From assembly GCA_009746045.1 (NCBI GenBank), contig RPFO01000213.1, forward strand, positions 8,375,314 through 8,439,313: a DNA stretch of 64,000 bases, given 5' to 3'. A model generated the notes under the pieces. That model was not told the origin of the DNA and searched no databases. It was given only the letters and a program-made list of their open reading frames with translations. The first letter of the stretch is position 1. Each line of letters starts with the position of its first letter. Position numbers and translations under genes: made by a program. The DNA comes from Mesostigma viride. Its lineage: Eukaryota; Streptophyta; Mesostigmatophyceae; Mesostigmatales; Mesostigmataceae. Below, in pieces: positions 11,001 to 21,775 of this stretch.

Positions 11001-11554
11001 GGCAGGCTTACCTAGCTTTCTAGGAATGTCCTTGGGGCCAGGCCAGGGCAGGATGTGCCGCCCTGGTTGGCCAAGCCGCGCTGGGGGCCGGCCAGACCGG
11101 CAAGGGCGGTGTCGACCTGACTGGTGCGAGCAAGATGTCCTACAACTTTATGCTATCCGCATGAAAGTTGGGTGAGAAACTGGAAAAATCTACGTTTCCT
11201 TTGCCCCAGTACCTCAACAAACTCGTAGAAACCTAGTTGTCATCTTTGAACGCATCATCATGGTGGTGCCACCCAACAGCCACTGGAATTCGCCCGAAAA
11301 CTGGCGAGATCTACCTGCCGCCATCGCCGTCGTCTTTGAACACCTTCGTCCCGCGAAAATGCCTGATTTCAGTGGTACATATTTGTTTGCAGCTGTCACA
11401 AAAAAATCCAAAAAATGGAAGGATTTTTTCTTGAGTTCTATGGGATGTAAGGAGGCCGTCCACCGAGTTTCAGACCGAAAATCTCGTATCTACTGTGTCT
11501 GCCACGTGTCAGATTACAACGCGATACACCGTGTTGTAAAAAAACACGGGTTAA

Positions 11555-12171
11555 TTAATTAGCGTCCTTTTCTATTTATAGCACAATATTGGCGTATAGA
11601 TGGGGGTAGTACCCCCAACAAGTGCATGGACAACTCACCAGAGATGTTATTTAGTGCCCCCAATCATAATTTAGCATTGTGCAAATGAATTACAAGTAAT
11701 GTTAGCATATGCCGAATTTTAAGGGTTTGGGGGTGCCACCTCCCCTAAGCATGTCCAAGCCAGGCTCGAATTCCTTAAGAGCGGTAAAGCGCACACGTGC
11801 CTGGCACATGCCGTGATTAATTAATTAATCAGGTGCCATCATGATCCGCGGAACCATGGGCGCGCAGTCTTCGAACTCCTGGCCCGCCCAACAGTGAGTG
11901 GCCACCCCCCTGCCTAGCAGGTTTGCTTCTCCCGTACAGGCCATCTCTAAACCATTGTTTGAACACGCAAGGCCCCTTTCTCCCTCCCCCCCCCCCCCTC
12001 CCCCTTTTTTTGTGTGTTTGTAGCTTTCTTGTTTTTGCTCTTCCCTTTTTCTTGTCCATCTTTTCAATGAGCAAGAAACTCGGTCGACGACTCGGCGCAC
12101 TCTGTGTGGCATCATGCCTTCCCTGCAGACAACCTATTTCATGCAGAAGGGTTAGCATGTCATGTGTCCAG
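11555..12171. other. Non-coding stretch
   Basis: Contains a short (TTAA)n-like tract at about 11,817-11,829 and a poly-C/T-rich segment at 11,975-12,010. No gene was seen. Confidence 0.5.
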
Positions 12172-15100
12172 CTATGGTTGTTTCACATAATATTCGCACG
12201 GTATCACAGCTTGGTACAGAATTTCTGGTGGCCCCCTAACTGTTGCTGACGAGGGAGGCAAGACATGACTGGTCACCAAGGCAATCTCAACCTCGGTCAT
12301 CACCAACTGCATGCCAGGTGGCAGGTTGAGACTCCCAGGGTGGCCCTGAAGGAGATCAGGGAGGTTGCAGAAGAAGCTGCTGCCAAGGTGCCACACACGA
12401 GCTGGAAGTTTGTCAAGATCTCTCTGGCTCCTCCAAAGGTAATGTTTTACAAACCCCTCCCACCAGGCATTGCGGAACAGACACCGTGACCAGAGCAAAT
12501 CCTCACACAGGTATGCTCTCTTATGTTCTATGGGGCGCCAGGGTGAGCCATCCACCAGTGGCACGATTGTAGACTCACAAGTCTTGCCCTGCATGACTGT
12601 ATGACTTCCACCCTTACCGGGCTCACTGCGGACTTCACGCTGCAGGTTGGCCCCTTGGCCTCGGTCGATTCCCCCCTGCCCACACGATCTTGACACGAAG
12701 CACCAGGCGTCCCGTAGCAAGCTCTTACGGGCACCCTTAATCACCTTCATGAGGTCTACGTGCCACTGGCAGCCATGCACGGGTGTGTTATGGCTGACAT
12801 CCGGCTTCTGCCACGTACGATGATTTGAAGGTACCAGCCGCCTGGTTCCCGCTGCATCTGCACCACCGCCATCACCCAGAGAGAAAGTGTTGTTTGCTGT
12901 CATGGCCGCTGTCTCAACGACCCTAGTCTTATAAGCGTCCTCTGGGCCCATCGCACCCATCACCTGCACGGTGCCAACGACGCGAAGCCAACGTGGATTT
13001 GACTCGGGGGGGCTGTACATCGAGAAATTCTGACTCAGATTGAGCACCCAGGCCACCTTGCCACCATCCAGCTTGCGGATCAAGTGCAGGTTTCCAGCAT
13101 TTTCCAGCACTGTATAAGCAAGCCACACCCATGCAAATGCCGCCACGAGCAACCGCAACGTGCTCTGGCACCAGACACCCAGCCGGCCCCGGCGCCTCCT
13201 TTCTGCTTGTTCCGGCATGCCCTTTTGCTTCTGTGGTTCCCCTGGCTGACCCACGGTATCATGCCTTCCACGTGCCCGAGACCCTACTTGGCTGACTGCA
13301 GGCAATCTATCCCCCAAGGGCAACCCCCCTTTGCGGCACGCAACTTTCGCGATGGGCTCTAGCTTGGATGACCCGACCACCGCAGTTGATGAGGTAGTAG
13401 ATGCTGACCACTCCAGCACCGCGGCGAGCCACATGGCTACCTGGTCATGCACCCAGCTGCATCGTGCCCTCAACAGCTGGCCCCCAGGCAGGAGGGATAT
13501 GACCTTGTCAGCAGCTGATATCCCTGTCAGGGCCTCCTTGCCATCCGTGAGCCACCAGCAGGGGCGTGGGGTAGCACCAACGGCCCGGTCCATCCCATGT
13601 TCATTGCCAACAGGACCTGTCACGTTGCCAGCATCAGAGCAGCCTGTCGTTCCTGCAAGCCTGCCACGGTCACGCTCCACGGGACCTGTAGCCAAGCCAC
13701 CTGCGCCAAGCTCATCGGGTGCATACTTGGGGGCCCAGTGAGGGGTGACGCGGCCAAAGGTAGCAGCGCTCACGAGGCAAGGCACCAGCGGAAGCAGGCG
13801 AGTGCCTCTGTCATCCCCCTCACACACTGGGCTGGTTGCCCCCGCTGCTGGCCCTTGCACGTACAGGGTGAATGCCACACCCAGCCAGTCGATGCCGGCC
13901 CCGACGTCATGTGGCTCTCTTCCGTCATGGATCGTGATGGGATGTGGCCTTGTTTGATCCGAAACAAGTCCTGCACGTGCAGGTGTGGCAGTGTCACCTC
14001 TGCCGTAGTCGCGACCGTGAGCTGGCACCTGCGCCGACCCTCTGCTCCGTCTCTTGCCCAGCCACTCCCAGAAAGGGGACGGCAGCAGCAGCAGCTTAGA
14101 GGTCATTCCCACCTGTGGGTGCAGCACCGGTGACATCATCGCCAGGATCCCCATGTGCAGAGACATCAGCAGCAGCACCGGCACGAGGCGAGGCCACCGG
14201 TTCGCGCGCGTCCCCAGCACCATCACCGGTGATGCCATCTCCACCACCATGGCGGCCGCGGTCATAAACTACAGCACGCAGCGTGGCATGTGGTATAATA
14301 ACAGCTCGGCCGGCAGGGACCGCACTCTGTGCCCGTACGCCAGTGAATAGTACACGGCGCTCAGCTCGGGCGGTGTCCACTCGGGCATGGCGTGCGGGTA
14401 CAGCCGGTTGAACACCACGAGGATGTAGACCAGGGCCACCTGCAGGGTGACGCCGACCGTGGCTGCGCTAAAGTAGAGGTGCTCTTTCCCGTCACTAGCG
14501 CCGCCACTTGCGCTGCAGCTCTGTGAGGTGGCCCCTGACTCATGGTGGGATGGTCTTCGTACAACCGGCTTGCGGGCAGCATCATGGCCGCGGCGGTCCG
14601 CATGCGCGCGCTCTTCATCCGTATGGCAACCAGGTTGCGGGGGATGCGCCTCGTCGCTGCACACGTTCATGGGAGAGCCGGAAACGACCATGGATGCACG
14701 AGTTGGGCCGCCGGGGTGGTGGATACTGGCAACGGCACCCGTGCCATGATATCTCGCGGCTGGCCATGGCCATGGCCTCGCGCTGCCATCCACCACACTG
14801 GCCTGGCCGTCGGGCCTGCGTAGCGCATCCAGGGACGCCCTGCGGCCCAGTGGCAGGAACATGCTCCACAGCAGCAGCAGCTGCAGGACGCGGTCGGAGG
14901 CACACAAGGAGGTGCGCCCCGCCTTGGCCCAGATTAGGGCAAAGGAGACCACGGCGGAGGACTGAGTGTGCAGGCCGAGCGTGAGGCACGCGGCCGCCAG
15001 AAACTGGACGAGGAGGAGCATTGCATGGAGCCAGTAAGGGCCGCGGTAAAAGACAACCGCGTGGAATAGGGCCTCAGCACGATGATCGTCGGCGGGCCCT

Positions 15101-15474
15101 CCCGTGGCGTTGGCCATGCCAGCGAGCCCAGAGACAATGCCAGGGTCGAGGACATCCGTGGGCGCGATGGGCGCCCCGTGACCGCTCGTCTGGAAGAGCA
15201 GGTCCAGGCCATCGCTCCACAGCCAGCATTCGTAGCAGAGAAGGAGGCCGACAAAAACGCGCCAGGTGGCGAGCGAGCGGATGTCGAGGGAAAAAGTCTC
15301 CTGCACATGGACCACCAGCTGTCGCACCGCCCGGGAAGCAAAGCCAGGGATGGGCTGGGTAGCGTGCTGCTGCGCGTAGCCCATCGTTGTACAGAAATAA
15401 TCAAAGACATGTGATGGGAAGTATGCGCTGGATAGCGCCCACCAGGTCGGAGTGAATGCAGGGATCACCAGCAC
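12172..15474 (-). CDS. HTTM-domain (VKGC-like) multipass membrane protein with one in-frame TAG
   Basis: About 1,100 codons form one frame on the minus strand, broken only by TAG at 14,271-14,269. HTTM proteins are membrane proteins related to vitamin-K-dependent gamma-carboxylase; the function here is unknown. The first part shows predicted membrane helices (for example WRVFVGLLLCYECWLW and HAMLLLVQFLAAACLTLGL) and the family block CASDRVLQLLLLW plus MFLPLGRRASLDALR. After the TAG the family pattern resumes at once with FMTAAAMVVEM, another helix (PRLVPVLLLMSLHMG), LLLPSPFWEWLG, a long low-complexity insert, a further helix near 13,120, and a C-terminal NLSQNFSMYSPP block. The frame stays open upstream of 15,474 to about 15,540, and the first ATG is near 15,386, so the true start is uncertain and may lie in another exon. 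It may be a recent pseudogene, a readthrough gene, or an assembly error. Confidence 0.7.
14269..14271 (-). other. In-frame TAG within the HTTM gene
   Basis: Codon phase is identical before and after it: 15,474 and 14,265 differ by 1,209, a multiple of 3. No plausible short GT-AG intron removes it. The terminal stop of the gene (12,174-12,172) is also TAG and is followed three codons later by TGA in the same frame. Confidence 0.85.
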
Positions 15475-15540
15475 GCACGCTGCTCTACCCAGGCTGCTGA
15501 AGAACCCGCTCTTCTTCCAGCCACTTCCGCAAAGAAAAAA

Positions 15541-16275
15541 AGCTTTGTTAAGGCAAAGAGTGACGAGACAAGTGCATCGGCTGCTGTCCTAGAAGAGGAC
15601 GCCGGCGCGCCAGCTGGTCACTCAGGGGAGGACGATCTTTATCAAGTCATGCATTGCCGCCTGCCCAACCCCCACTGTGGTGGTCACAAACCGCGCATGT
15701 GTACCCGTGGTCACAGGCCTGGGTCCCCTCTACCAAGACTTCATGCATGGTGCAGTGCATTACATGAGGCCACTATCGCAGAGTACACCATGTGCCACGG
15801 CCCTTCAAAAAGCATCCAACTACCAGCAAGGCACACAGCAGCAGGAAAATCCTAACTGCACGCACACAAACGCTTCCTGGCAAAGGGTTCAGTGGCCCGT
15901 CAACAGGAGGAAAAAATGGTTTCGGTCAAATGGAGGAGGAAAAAATGGTTTGTTTTTTTTTTGAGACTATAAATATGTATCCCTTATCCTTAAGTGTATT
16001 AAAAAACAACTCTCTGCTTGGGCGAGGGTAGTTCCGGTGGCAAACGCAGGGGAAGTGGCGCGGGGGGGGGGAGCGGCCTCTGAGAAGTAAGGAATACTAA
16101 GCGAAAATGCCACGTAGGGGCACAAAGAGAGACTGAACTGAATCGTACTAAGTTACCGCGAATGAGGGGAAGAAGGGCTAGGGGAGGGAAAGGAGTAGCG
16201 ACGAATCGAGTGAACTGGAGACGAAAATGGGTCGTGGGGTGCCCGGAGCTGAGCTGTTCGAAGAGACGGGAAGAC
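15541..16275. other. Non-coding stretch upstream of HTTM gene
   Basis: No gene was recognised. Presumably holds the promoter and any 5' exon of the minus-strand HTTM gene. Includes homopolymer runs near 15,950 and 16,060. Confidence 0.4.
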
Positions 16276-16710
16276 GGGATTTCTTATTCCGGCGCCCAAT
16301 GGCCTCCAGGACAGGAGCGCCGCGCCAGACTCGCCCGCGTTTGGGCTTTGGGCGTCTTGGAATTTGGCTTTGGGCGTCTTGGAAGTTGGCTTTGGGCGTT
16401 TGCTCTTTTGGCAGATTTCTACACTACACTGGTACTACGTAAAAAAGCACAGACTGGTGCGGCGTAACATTTTTAAACTTGGTAAAATTACCGCCGCACA
16501 GCCAGCCAGAACTGGACAAGGTGATGGCCGCAAGTAGTCGTTGCTGGGCTATCGTATTTGTAGCATGGGGCGTTTCACCGAGTCTACGGTTAGCATGATG
16601 GGGAGGATTCCTAACCTTCATTATGTGGGTTAAGTAGGGGTGCTCATAGTGGCCGGTTTCCCTCGCTTCCTTGTAAACCAGGCTCTGCGTCAAGATCACA
16701 GACGACCGGG
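16276..16710 (+). repeat. ~435-bp outer inverted repeat, left arm
   Basis: This block recurs at about 27,455-27,885 in reverse orientation with very high identity, including the GGGCGTCTTGG internal repeats and the GATCACAGACGACCGGG end. Its right edge coincides with the left terminus of the 7.4-kb foldback element. Confidence 0.9.
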
Positions 16711-17010
16711 TAAGTAGTTGTTCCAGTCTGTTCTAGTTTGTATGACGCCTGCTATTAGGCGTTCTTGTTATTGTCGTTCATCATCGCCGTGACCGTCGTG
16801 GCCAGCAGCGTGCTTTTTTTACATACCGGATGGTGTCGACTTGTTTATTGATAGCGCATTGGTGAATATCGCTGCATGGAGGAATATCGGCTACAACCCG
16901 CGGGAAAGTGCTGGCTCCAATGTTCTTTTTGTATGCAGGATGACGGCACTGCCAAGCCGGAGACGAATATGACGCTCGTTATAATGCCAGTCATTCAGAC
17001 CGACTGCGCG
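16708..17010 (+). repeat. Foldback element terminal inverted repeat, left
   Basis: Non-tandem terminal part of the left arm. Its inverted partner is at about 23,799-24,101. Confidence 0.9.
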
Positions 17011-18055
17011 ACTGGTTGTGGGATACACTGCACGTTCCTGGTTGTGGGATGTGTTCCTTGTTGTGGGATACTTGTTCCTGGTTGTGGGATGCACGTTCCT
17101 GGTTGTAGGATACTTGTTCTTGGTTGTGGGATACACGTTCCTGGTTGTGGGATGTGTTCCTTGTTGTGGGATACTTGTTCCTTGTTGTGGAATGCACGTT
17201 CCTGGTTGTAGGATACTTGTTCCTGGTTGTGGGATAGTCGTTCCTGGTTGTGGGATACTTGTTCCTGGTGGTGGGAAACACGTTCCTGGTTGTGGGATAC
17301 TTGTTCCTGGTTGTGGGATACTTGTTCCTGGTTGTGGGATACTTGTTCCTCGTTGTGGGAAACACGTTCCTGGTTGTGGGAAACACGTTCCTGGTTGTGG
17401 GAAACACGTTCCTGGTTGTGGGAAACACGTTCCTGGTTGTGGGATACACGTTCCTGGTTGTGGGAAACACGTTCCTGGTTGTGGGATACACGTTCCTGGT
17501 TGTGGGATGTGTTCCTTGTTGTGGGATACTTGTTCCTGGTTGTGGAATGCATGTTCCTGGTTGTAGGATACTTGTTCCTGGTTGTGGGATAGTCGTTCCT
17601 GGTTGTGGGATACTTGTTCCTGGTGGTGGGAAACACGTTCCTGGTTGCGGGATACTTGTTCCTGGTTGTGGGATACTTGTTCCTGGTTGTGGGATACTTG
17701 TTCCTGGTTGTGGGATACTTGTCCCTGGTTGTGGGAAACACGTTCCTGGTTGTGGGATACTTGTTCGTGGTTGTGGGATACACGTTCCTGGTTGTGGGAT
17801 ACTTGTTCCTGGTTGTGGGAAACACGTTCCTGGTTGTGGGAAACACGTTCCTGGTTGTGGGAAACACGTTCGTGGTTGTGGGAAACACGTTCCTGGTTGT
17901 GGGATACTTGTTCCTGGTTGTGGGAAACACGTTCCTGGTTGTAGGATACTTGTTCCTGGTTGTGGGATACTTGTTCCTGGTTGTGGGATACTTGTTCTTG
18001 GTTGTGGAATGCACGTTCATGGTTGTGGGATAGTCGAGCCTAGTTGTGGGATGTG
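17011..18055 (+). repeat. 21-bp minisatellite, left arm
   Basis: About 50 units, mostly 21 bp, of the type TTCCTGGTTGTGGGATACT, with a two-state variable part (TACTTG or AACACG after GGGA). The unit length is a multiple of three, so several frames on both strands stay open and give false heptapeptide-repeat proteins. Confidence 0.95.
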
Positions 18056-18069
18056 TTCCTGGTCCAAAT

Positions 18070-18290
18070 ATAAAGGGGCACGGGAATTAGCGATAGCAGA
18101 GGGGGCTCGGGAATAACGTTAGCAGAGGGGCACGGGCACTAACGTTAGTGAAGGGGCACGGGCACTAACGTTAGCAGAGGGGGCTGGGCACTAACGTTAG
18201 TAAAGGGGCATGGGCACTTACGTTAGCAGAGGGGGCTGGGCACTAACGTTAGTAAAGGGGCACAGGCACTAACGTTAGCATAGGGGGTTG
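18070..18290 (+). repeat. 26-bp minisatellite with palindrome, left arm
   Basis: Roughly 8 units, each with the 10-bp palindrome CTAACGTTAG or a near variant, separated by GGGGCACGGGCA-type spacers. The inverted array is at 21,135-21,770. Confidence 0.9.
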
Positions 18291-18769
18291 ACACTATACG
18301 TACCAACTTGATTATTTGGGTGGTTATGCCCTTTCATACGGCTTCACGATGCATGGCTTTACATTTCCCTTCCTTATTTAAGTGAATGACATGGGGAGAC
18401 ATGCTGTAGGACTTGGCGCACTTTGCCTGAGCAAGGTGTTACAATGAATTCACCGCTATAAATGTGAATGGACCAAGTTCGTCGAAACGGGGAAATAACG
18501 TTACTTGATACTAGATTTAGGGAGGTCATGTGTTCGTAACTTGCTGGTAGCTACTGTGGTTTCTCATTTTCGGTGTTGTCCGTGGAATCTCATATTTGGG
18601 CAGCTAGCCCCATGCACGTTGAGCGCTTATTGACAACAATACAAGATGCAGACGCGTAGGGGGGCAAGAATCAATTGTGCGTCGGCACGGTAGCTTGCAT
18701 CATTCACGATTTGTGCGTTTTAATCGAAGGGCGTCTACTTAGTTCGGCAGAGCAACGGGGGTTGTTTAG

Positions 18770-18888
18770 TTAGTAGTTAGTTAGTACTTACTTAGTTAAA
18801 ATAGTTAGTCAGTTAGTTAGCTAGTGAGCTAGTTAGAACTTGATAGGTAGGTCAGGTAGGTAGGTAATTAATTAATTAATTAATTAGA
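18770..18888 (+). repeat. AGTT/AGGT microsatellite running into (TTAA)n
   Basis: Degenerate AGTT repeats pass into GGTA and then TTAA repeats, ending at the hairpin motif of repeat R. Confidence 0.8.
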
Positions 18889-19130
18889 CTCATGCTCCCG
18901 TTGGGGAGTCACGGAGCCCGAACTGCCTTTCATCCCTTTGTTTGCACAACAGGAAGGAAGGTCAGAGACCCCCTTTCTCCTTCATGCTAGAGGCATGCCA
19001 CAGCTGCGTGACTCCCAAACGGGAGCACGAGTCTAATTAATTATTTAATTGCCACAGCTGCAATCGGACACGCTAAACGATCCTACAAGATCTGTGGGTG
19101 CAATGAGACCCATGTGAGCTTATCATAACA
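18880..19130 (-). repeat. Repeat R, copy 1, carrying an extra 43-bp hairpin insertion
   Basis: On the minus strand this matches 22,741-22,960. A 43-bp segment at 19,008-19,050, made of the hairpin motif plus TTAA repeats, is present here and absent in the other copy. It is flanked by an exact 11-bp direct repeat GCCACAGCTGC (18,997-19,007 and 19,051-19,061) that occurs once in the other copy. Confidence 0.85.
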
Positions 19131-19204
19131 AGGAGCGTGGGCAAGTAATGTGAGCATAGCCAAGACGTAGCATCATTGGATGTACAATTAATTAATTAAT
19201 TATC

Positions 19205-19672
19205 AACATCACTCCGTTGGGAGTCAATGTAGCACATATCCCTGAGAAGGGGCATATGGCTTTAAATACATCCTAGGCTACTTCATGCAAGGGTGGGAAT
19301 GTAAGCAACACTTGCTCTAGGTGCCGCAAGGGCACCGGCACCACCATGCTGTCTCAGGTTCAACCCAGCTAAGGGGATCCTGGCACGGGGGAGGAAGATC
19401 ATCATGGCTATGCAAGGGCTAGGGCATGGCTTCTCGACAGAGAGCATCTCTCTGCATGGCATAGCATGGCTAAGTTCTTAATGCAACATCCATGGGGGTC
19501 CCATTATAGACAAAGCATGGCTAAATGTTGAAGGCATCATCCATGGGGGCCATTATGGGCGCACATGCGCGTGGGCCACATGCTAGGCTAAGCCTTACTA
19601 ATCTACACTACTGGTATATATATTCCTAGTCTGAGGTGGCAGGAGGGGGCTGCCAGGGCTTGTGGTCAACGT
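19205..19672. other. Non-coding core of foldback element
   Basis: Low-complexity segments with repeated CATGG words. No gene was recognised. Confidence 0.5.
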
Positions 19673-19692
19673 GGATTAATTAATTAATTAAT

Positions 19693-19894
19693 AAGCACGT
19701 GACTGCGTCACGTGGGTGCCAATACAGAGTAAAGGAACCTTCAACCCTATATACACAGTGAGAAGGAGGGAGGGCGCCCTAGCTTCTCTCACTGCCGCAG
19801 GTGGGCAGGCCACAGAGCGCTCTCTCCACGGCATGGTGCCGGGGCGCAACACTGTGGGTGCAATACAACCAGTGCAATACCATAGGTAGGCTGA
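19693..19894 (+). repeat. Dispersed repeat R2, copy 2
   Basis: Inverted counterpart of 8,398-8,606. It begins at a (TTAA)n tract with the CACGTGACTGCGTCACGTG hairpin and ends at CATAGGTAGGCTGA, where similarity to copy 1 stops. Confidence 0.85.
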
Positions 19895-20149
19895 CGCATA
19901 GCTTATGCTACAAATGTGAGGTGGGCTCAAGACGTCGGCTAATTAAGGCGCAAGCTGATGGCCACAAGGTGCCAGAGCTAATTGAAGGTACTATAACGCT
20001 GTGCGCTAATATCGTTTCAAGTGCTGTAATGCCTAAGCTATCCCATCATCGATTGCCCCCATCTAGACAACTAGCTGGAGTGCTCTATCCCGGGGAAGCC
20101 CGGGGGGGCTTCCACAGTTTCTTGTTGACGTAGAGGTCCCCGCCCCGCC

Positions 20150-20424
20150 AGTACACTTGGGGACGTGGTCAACGTGGATGACCGCCCCCCTCCAGTATAC
20201 CGGCTTCCCCCTTGCGCTCTGCCGGAGCTGAAGGTAGGCCGGCCATAGCTCGCGTCGCCGTTGTTGCTGGGCCAGGGTCAAGTCGTCGTCCAGCGTGAAG
20301 CGAGTCTCCGAGAGCTTCTTGCGGCATTTAAGGAACGCCAGCTTGTCCGCCATGTACTTAAAGGTGAGGAGCACGGGGGCCGGGCCAGCCTTCCCCCGCG
20401 CGCGGGGGAGGCGGACAGCCGACA
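20150..20424 (-). pseudogene. LINE ORF1/nucleic-acid-binding-domain-like fragment
   Basis: The minus strand from the ATG at 20,424 reads MSAVRLPRARGKAGPAPVLL, then a FKYMADKLAFLKCRKKL segment, then RFTLDDDLTLAQQQRRREL, then a basic stretch ending near IHVDHVPKCTG. The pattern (P-V-L-x-T/K-F, a helix ending in RKKL, and F-x-x-D-D/E-L/T followed by RRxL) is the one common in LINE-encoded ORF1 C-terminal domains and in the region before the LINE endonuclease. Only about 90 residues remain. No endonuclease or reverse transcriptase is adjacent. It lies in the core of the foldback element as a nested relic. Confidence 0.4.
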
Positions 20425-20516
20425 TTGGATGTACAAGGAAATATTTAATAGCTCTATCTTGATGTGCGTGTAGGAATAACTGCATGGAGGAATAACGGCG
20501 AACATGTGAAGGAACA

Positions 20517-20672
20517 AGTATCCCACAACCAGGAACGTGCATCCCACAACTAGGAACGAGTATCCCACAAGCATGAACGTGTTTCCCACCACCAGGAACA
20601 AGTATCCCACAACCAGGAACGACTATCCCACAACTAGGAACGTGTATCCCACAACCAGGAACAAGTATCCTC
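20517..20672 (-). repeat. 21-bp minisatellite, small internal block
   Basis: About 7 units of the CCCACAACCAGGAAC type isolated in the core, separate from the two arm arrays. Confidence 0.9.
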
Positions 20673-20673
20673 T

Positions 20674-21135
20674 GCCGGCAGTGCCACCCCATGCAAGACC
20701 CCACAAGCCGTCCTTGCATAAAGGGGACATGCAGTCATCACAAGGAGTGGTGACTGCCGGCAGTGCCACGCCATGCAAGACCCCACAAGCCGTCCTTGCG
20801 TCAAGGGGACATGCAGTCATCACAAGGAGTGGTAACTGCCGGCAGTGCCACCCCATGCAAGAACACACAAGCCGGGGACATGCAGTCATCACAAGGAGCG
20901 GTGACTGCCGGCAGTGCCACGCCATGCAAGACCCCACAAGCCGTCCTTGCGTCAAGGGGACATGCAGTCATCACAGGGAGTGGTAACTGCCGGCAGTGCC
21001 ACCCCATGCAAGAACACACAAGCCGGGGACATGCAGTCATCACAAGGAGTGGTAACTGCCGGCAGTGCTACCCCATGCCAGAACCCACAAGCGATCCATG
21101 CAATCATCACAGGGAGTGGTAACTGCCGGCAGTGC
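20674..21135 (+). repeat. Tandem repeat with alternating 82- and 69-bp units
   Basis: The word GCCGGCAGTG recurs at 20,674, 20,756, 20,838, 20,907, 20,989, 21,058 and 21,125. Spacings are 82, 82, 69, 82, 69 and 67 bp. The short form lacks about 13 bp containing CGTCCTTGCGTCA. Confidence 0.9.
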
Positions 21136-21770
21136 GTGGCCCTAACGTTAATTCCCACACCCCCTCTGCTAACGTTAGTGCCCAGCCCCCTCTGCTAACG
21201 TTAGTGCCCCCCCTCCTTTGCTAACATTAGTTCCCACACCCCTCTGCTAACGTAAGTGCCCTCCCCCCCCCTGCTATCGTTAATGCCCACCCCCCTTCAC
21301 TAACGTTATCCCCTAGCCCCCTCTGCTAACGTTAGTGCCCGCGCCCCTTTACTAACGTTAGTGCTCGTGCCCCTCTGCTAACGTTAGTGCCCCCCCCCCT
21401 CTACTATAATTATTTCCCCCCTATGCTAATAAACTTTAATTCCCACACCCCCTCTGCTATCGTTAGTGCCCGTGCCCCTTTACTAACGTTAGTGCCCAGC
21501 CCCCTTTGCTAACGTTAGTGCCCGTGCCCCTTTACTAACGTTAGTGCCCAGCCCCCTCTGCTATCGTTAGTGCCCGTGCCCCTTTACTAACGATAGTGCC
21601 CAGCCCCCTCTGCTAACGTTAGTGCCCGTGCCCCTTTACTAACGTTAGTGCCCAGCCCCCTCTGCTAACGTTAGTGCCCGTGCCCCTTCACTAACGTTAA
21701 TGCCCGTGCCCCTCTGCTAACGTTATTCCCGAGCCCCCTCTGCTATCGCTAATTCCCGTGCCCCTTTATA
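21135..21770 (-). repeat. 26-bp minisatellite with palindrome, right arm
   Basis: About 24 units, each usually containing CTAACGTTAG. Spacers alternate among GTGCCCGTGCCCCT and GTGCCCAGCCCCCT types. Orientation is opposite to the left array. Confidence 0.95.
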
Positions 21771-21775
21771 TTTGG

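Larger units (their letters stand above)
9029..11550. mobile_element. piggyBac-like element bounded by TTAA
   Basis: The left end is TTAA (9,025-9,028) followed by CCCGTGTTTTTTT. The right end is AAAAAAACACGGG followed by TTAA (11,551-11,554). Imperfect inverted repeats extend about 60 bp; both sides carry a conserved GCGTTGTAA block about 40 bp in from the end. A CCC...GGG terminus with TTAA target duplication is the hallmark of piggyBac elements. The 2.5-kb interior has no recognisable piggyBac transposase, only low-confidence minus-strand coding fragments, so it is probably non-autonomous or highly decayed. Confidence 0.6.

Noticed and set aside
11237-11562. 100-codon plus-strand frame at the right end of the piggyBac-like element
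   Set aside because: It runs into the terminal inverted repeat and has no domain.
17011-18055. CRISPR array
   Set aside because: The spacing is regular, but units are contiguous with no unique spacers, there are no cas genes, and the sequence is eukaryotic.
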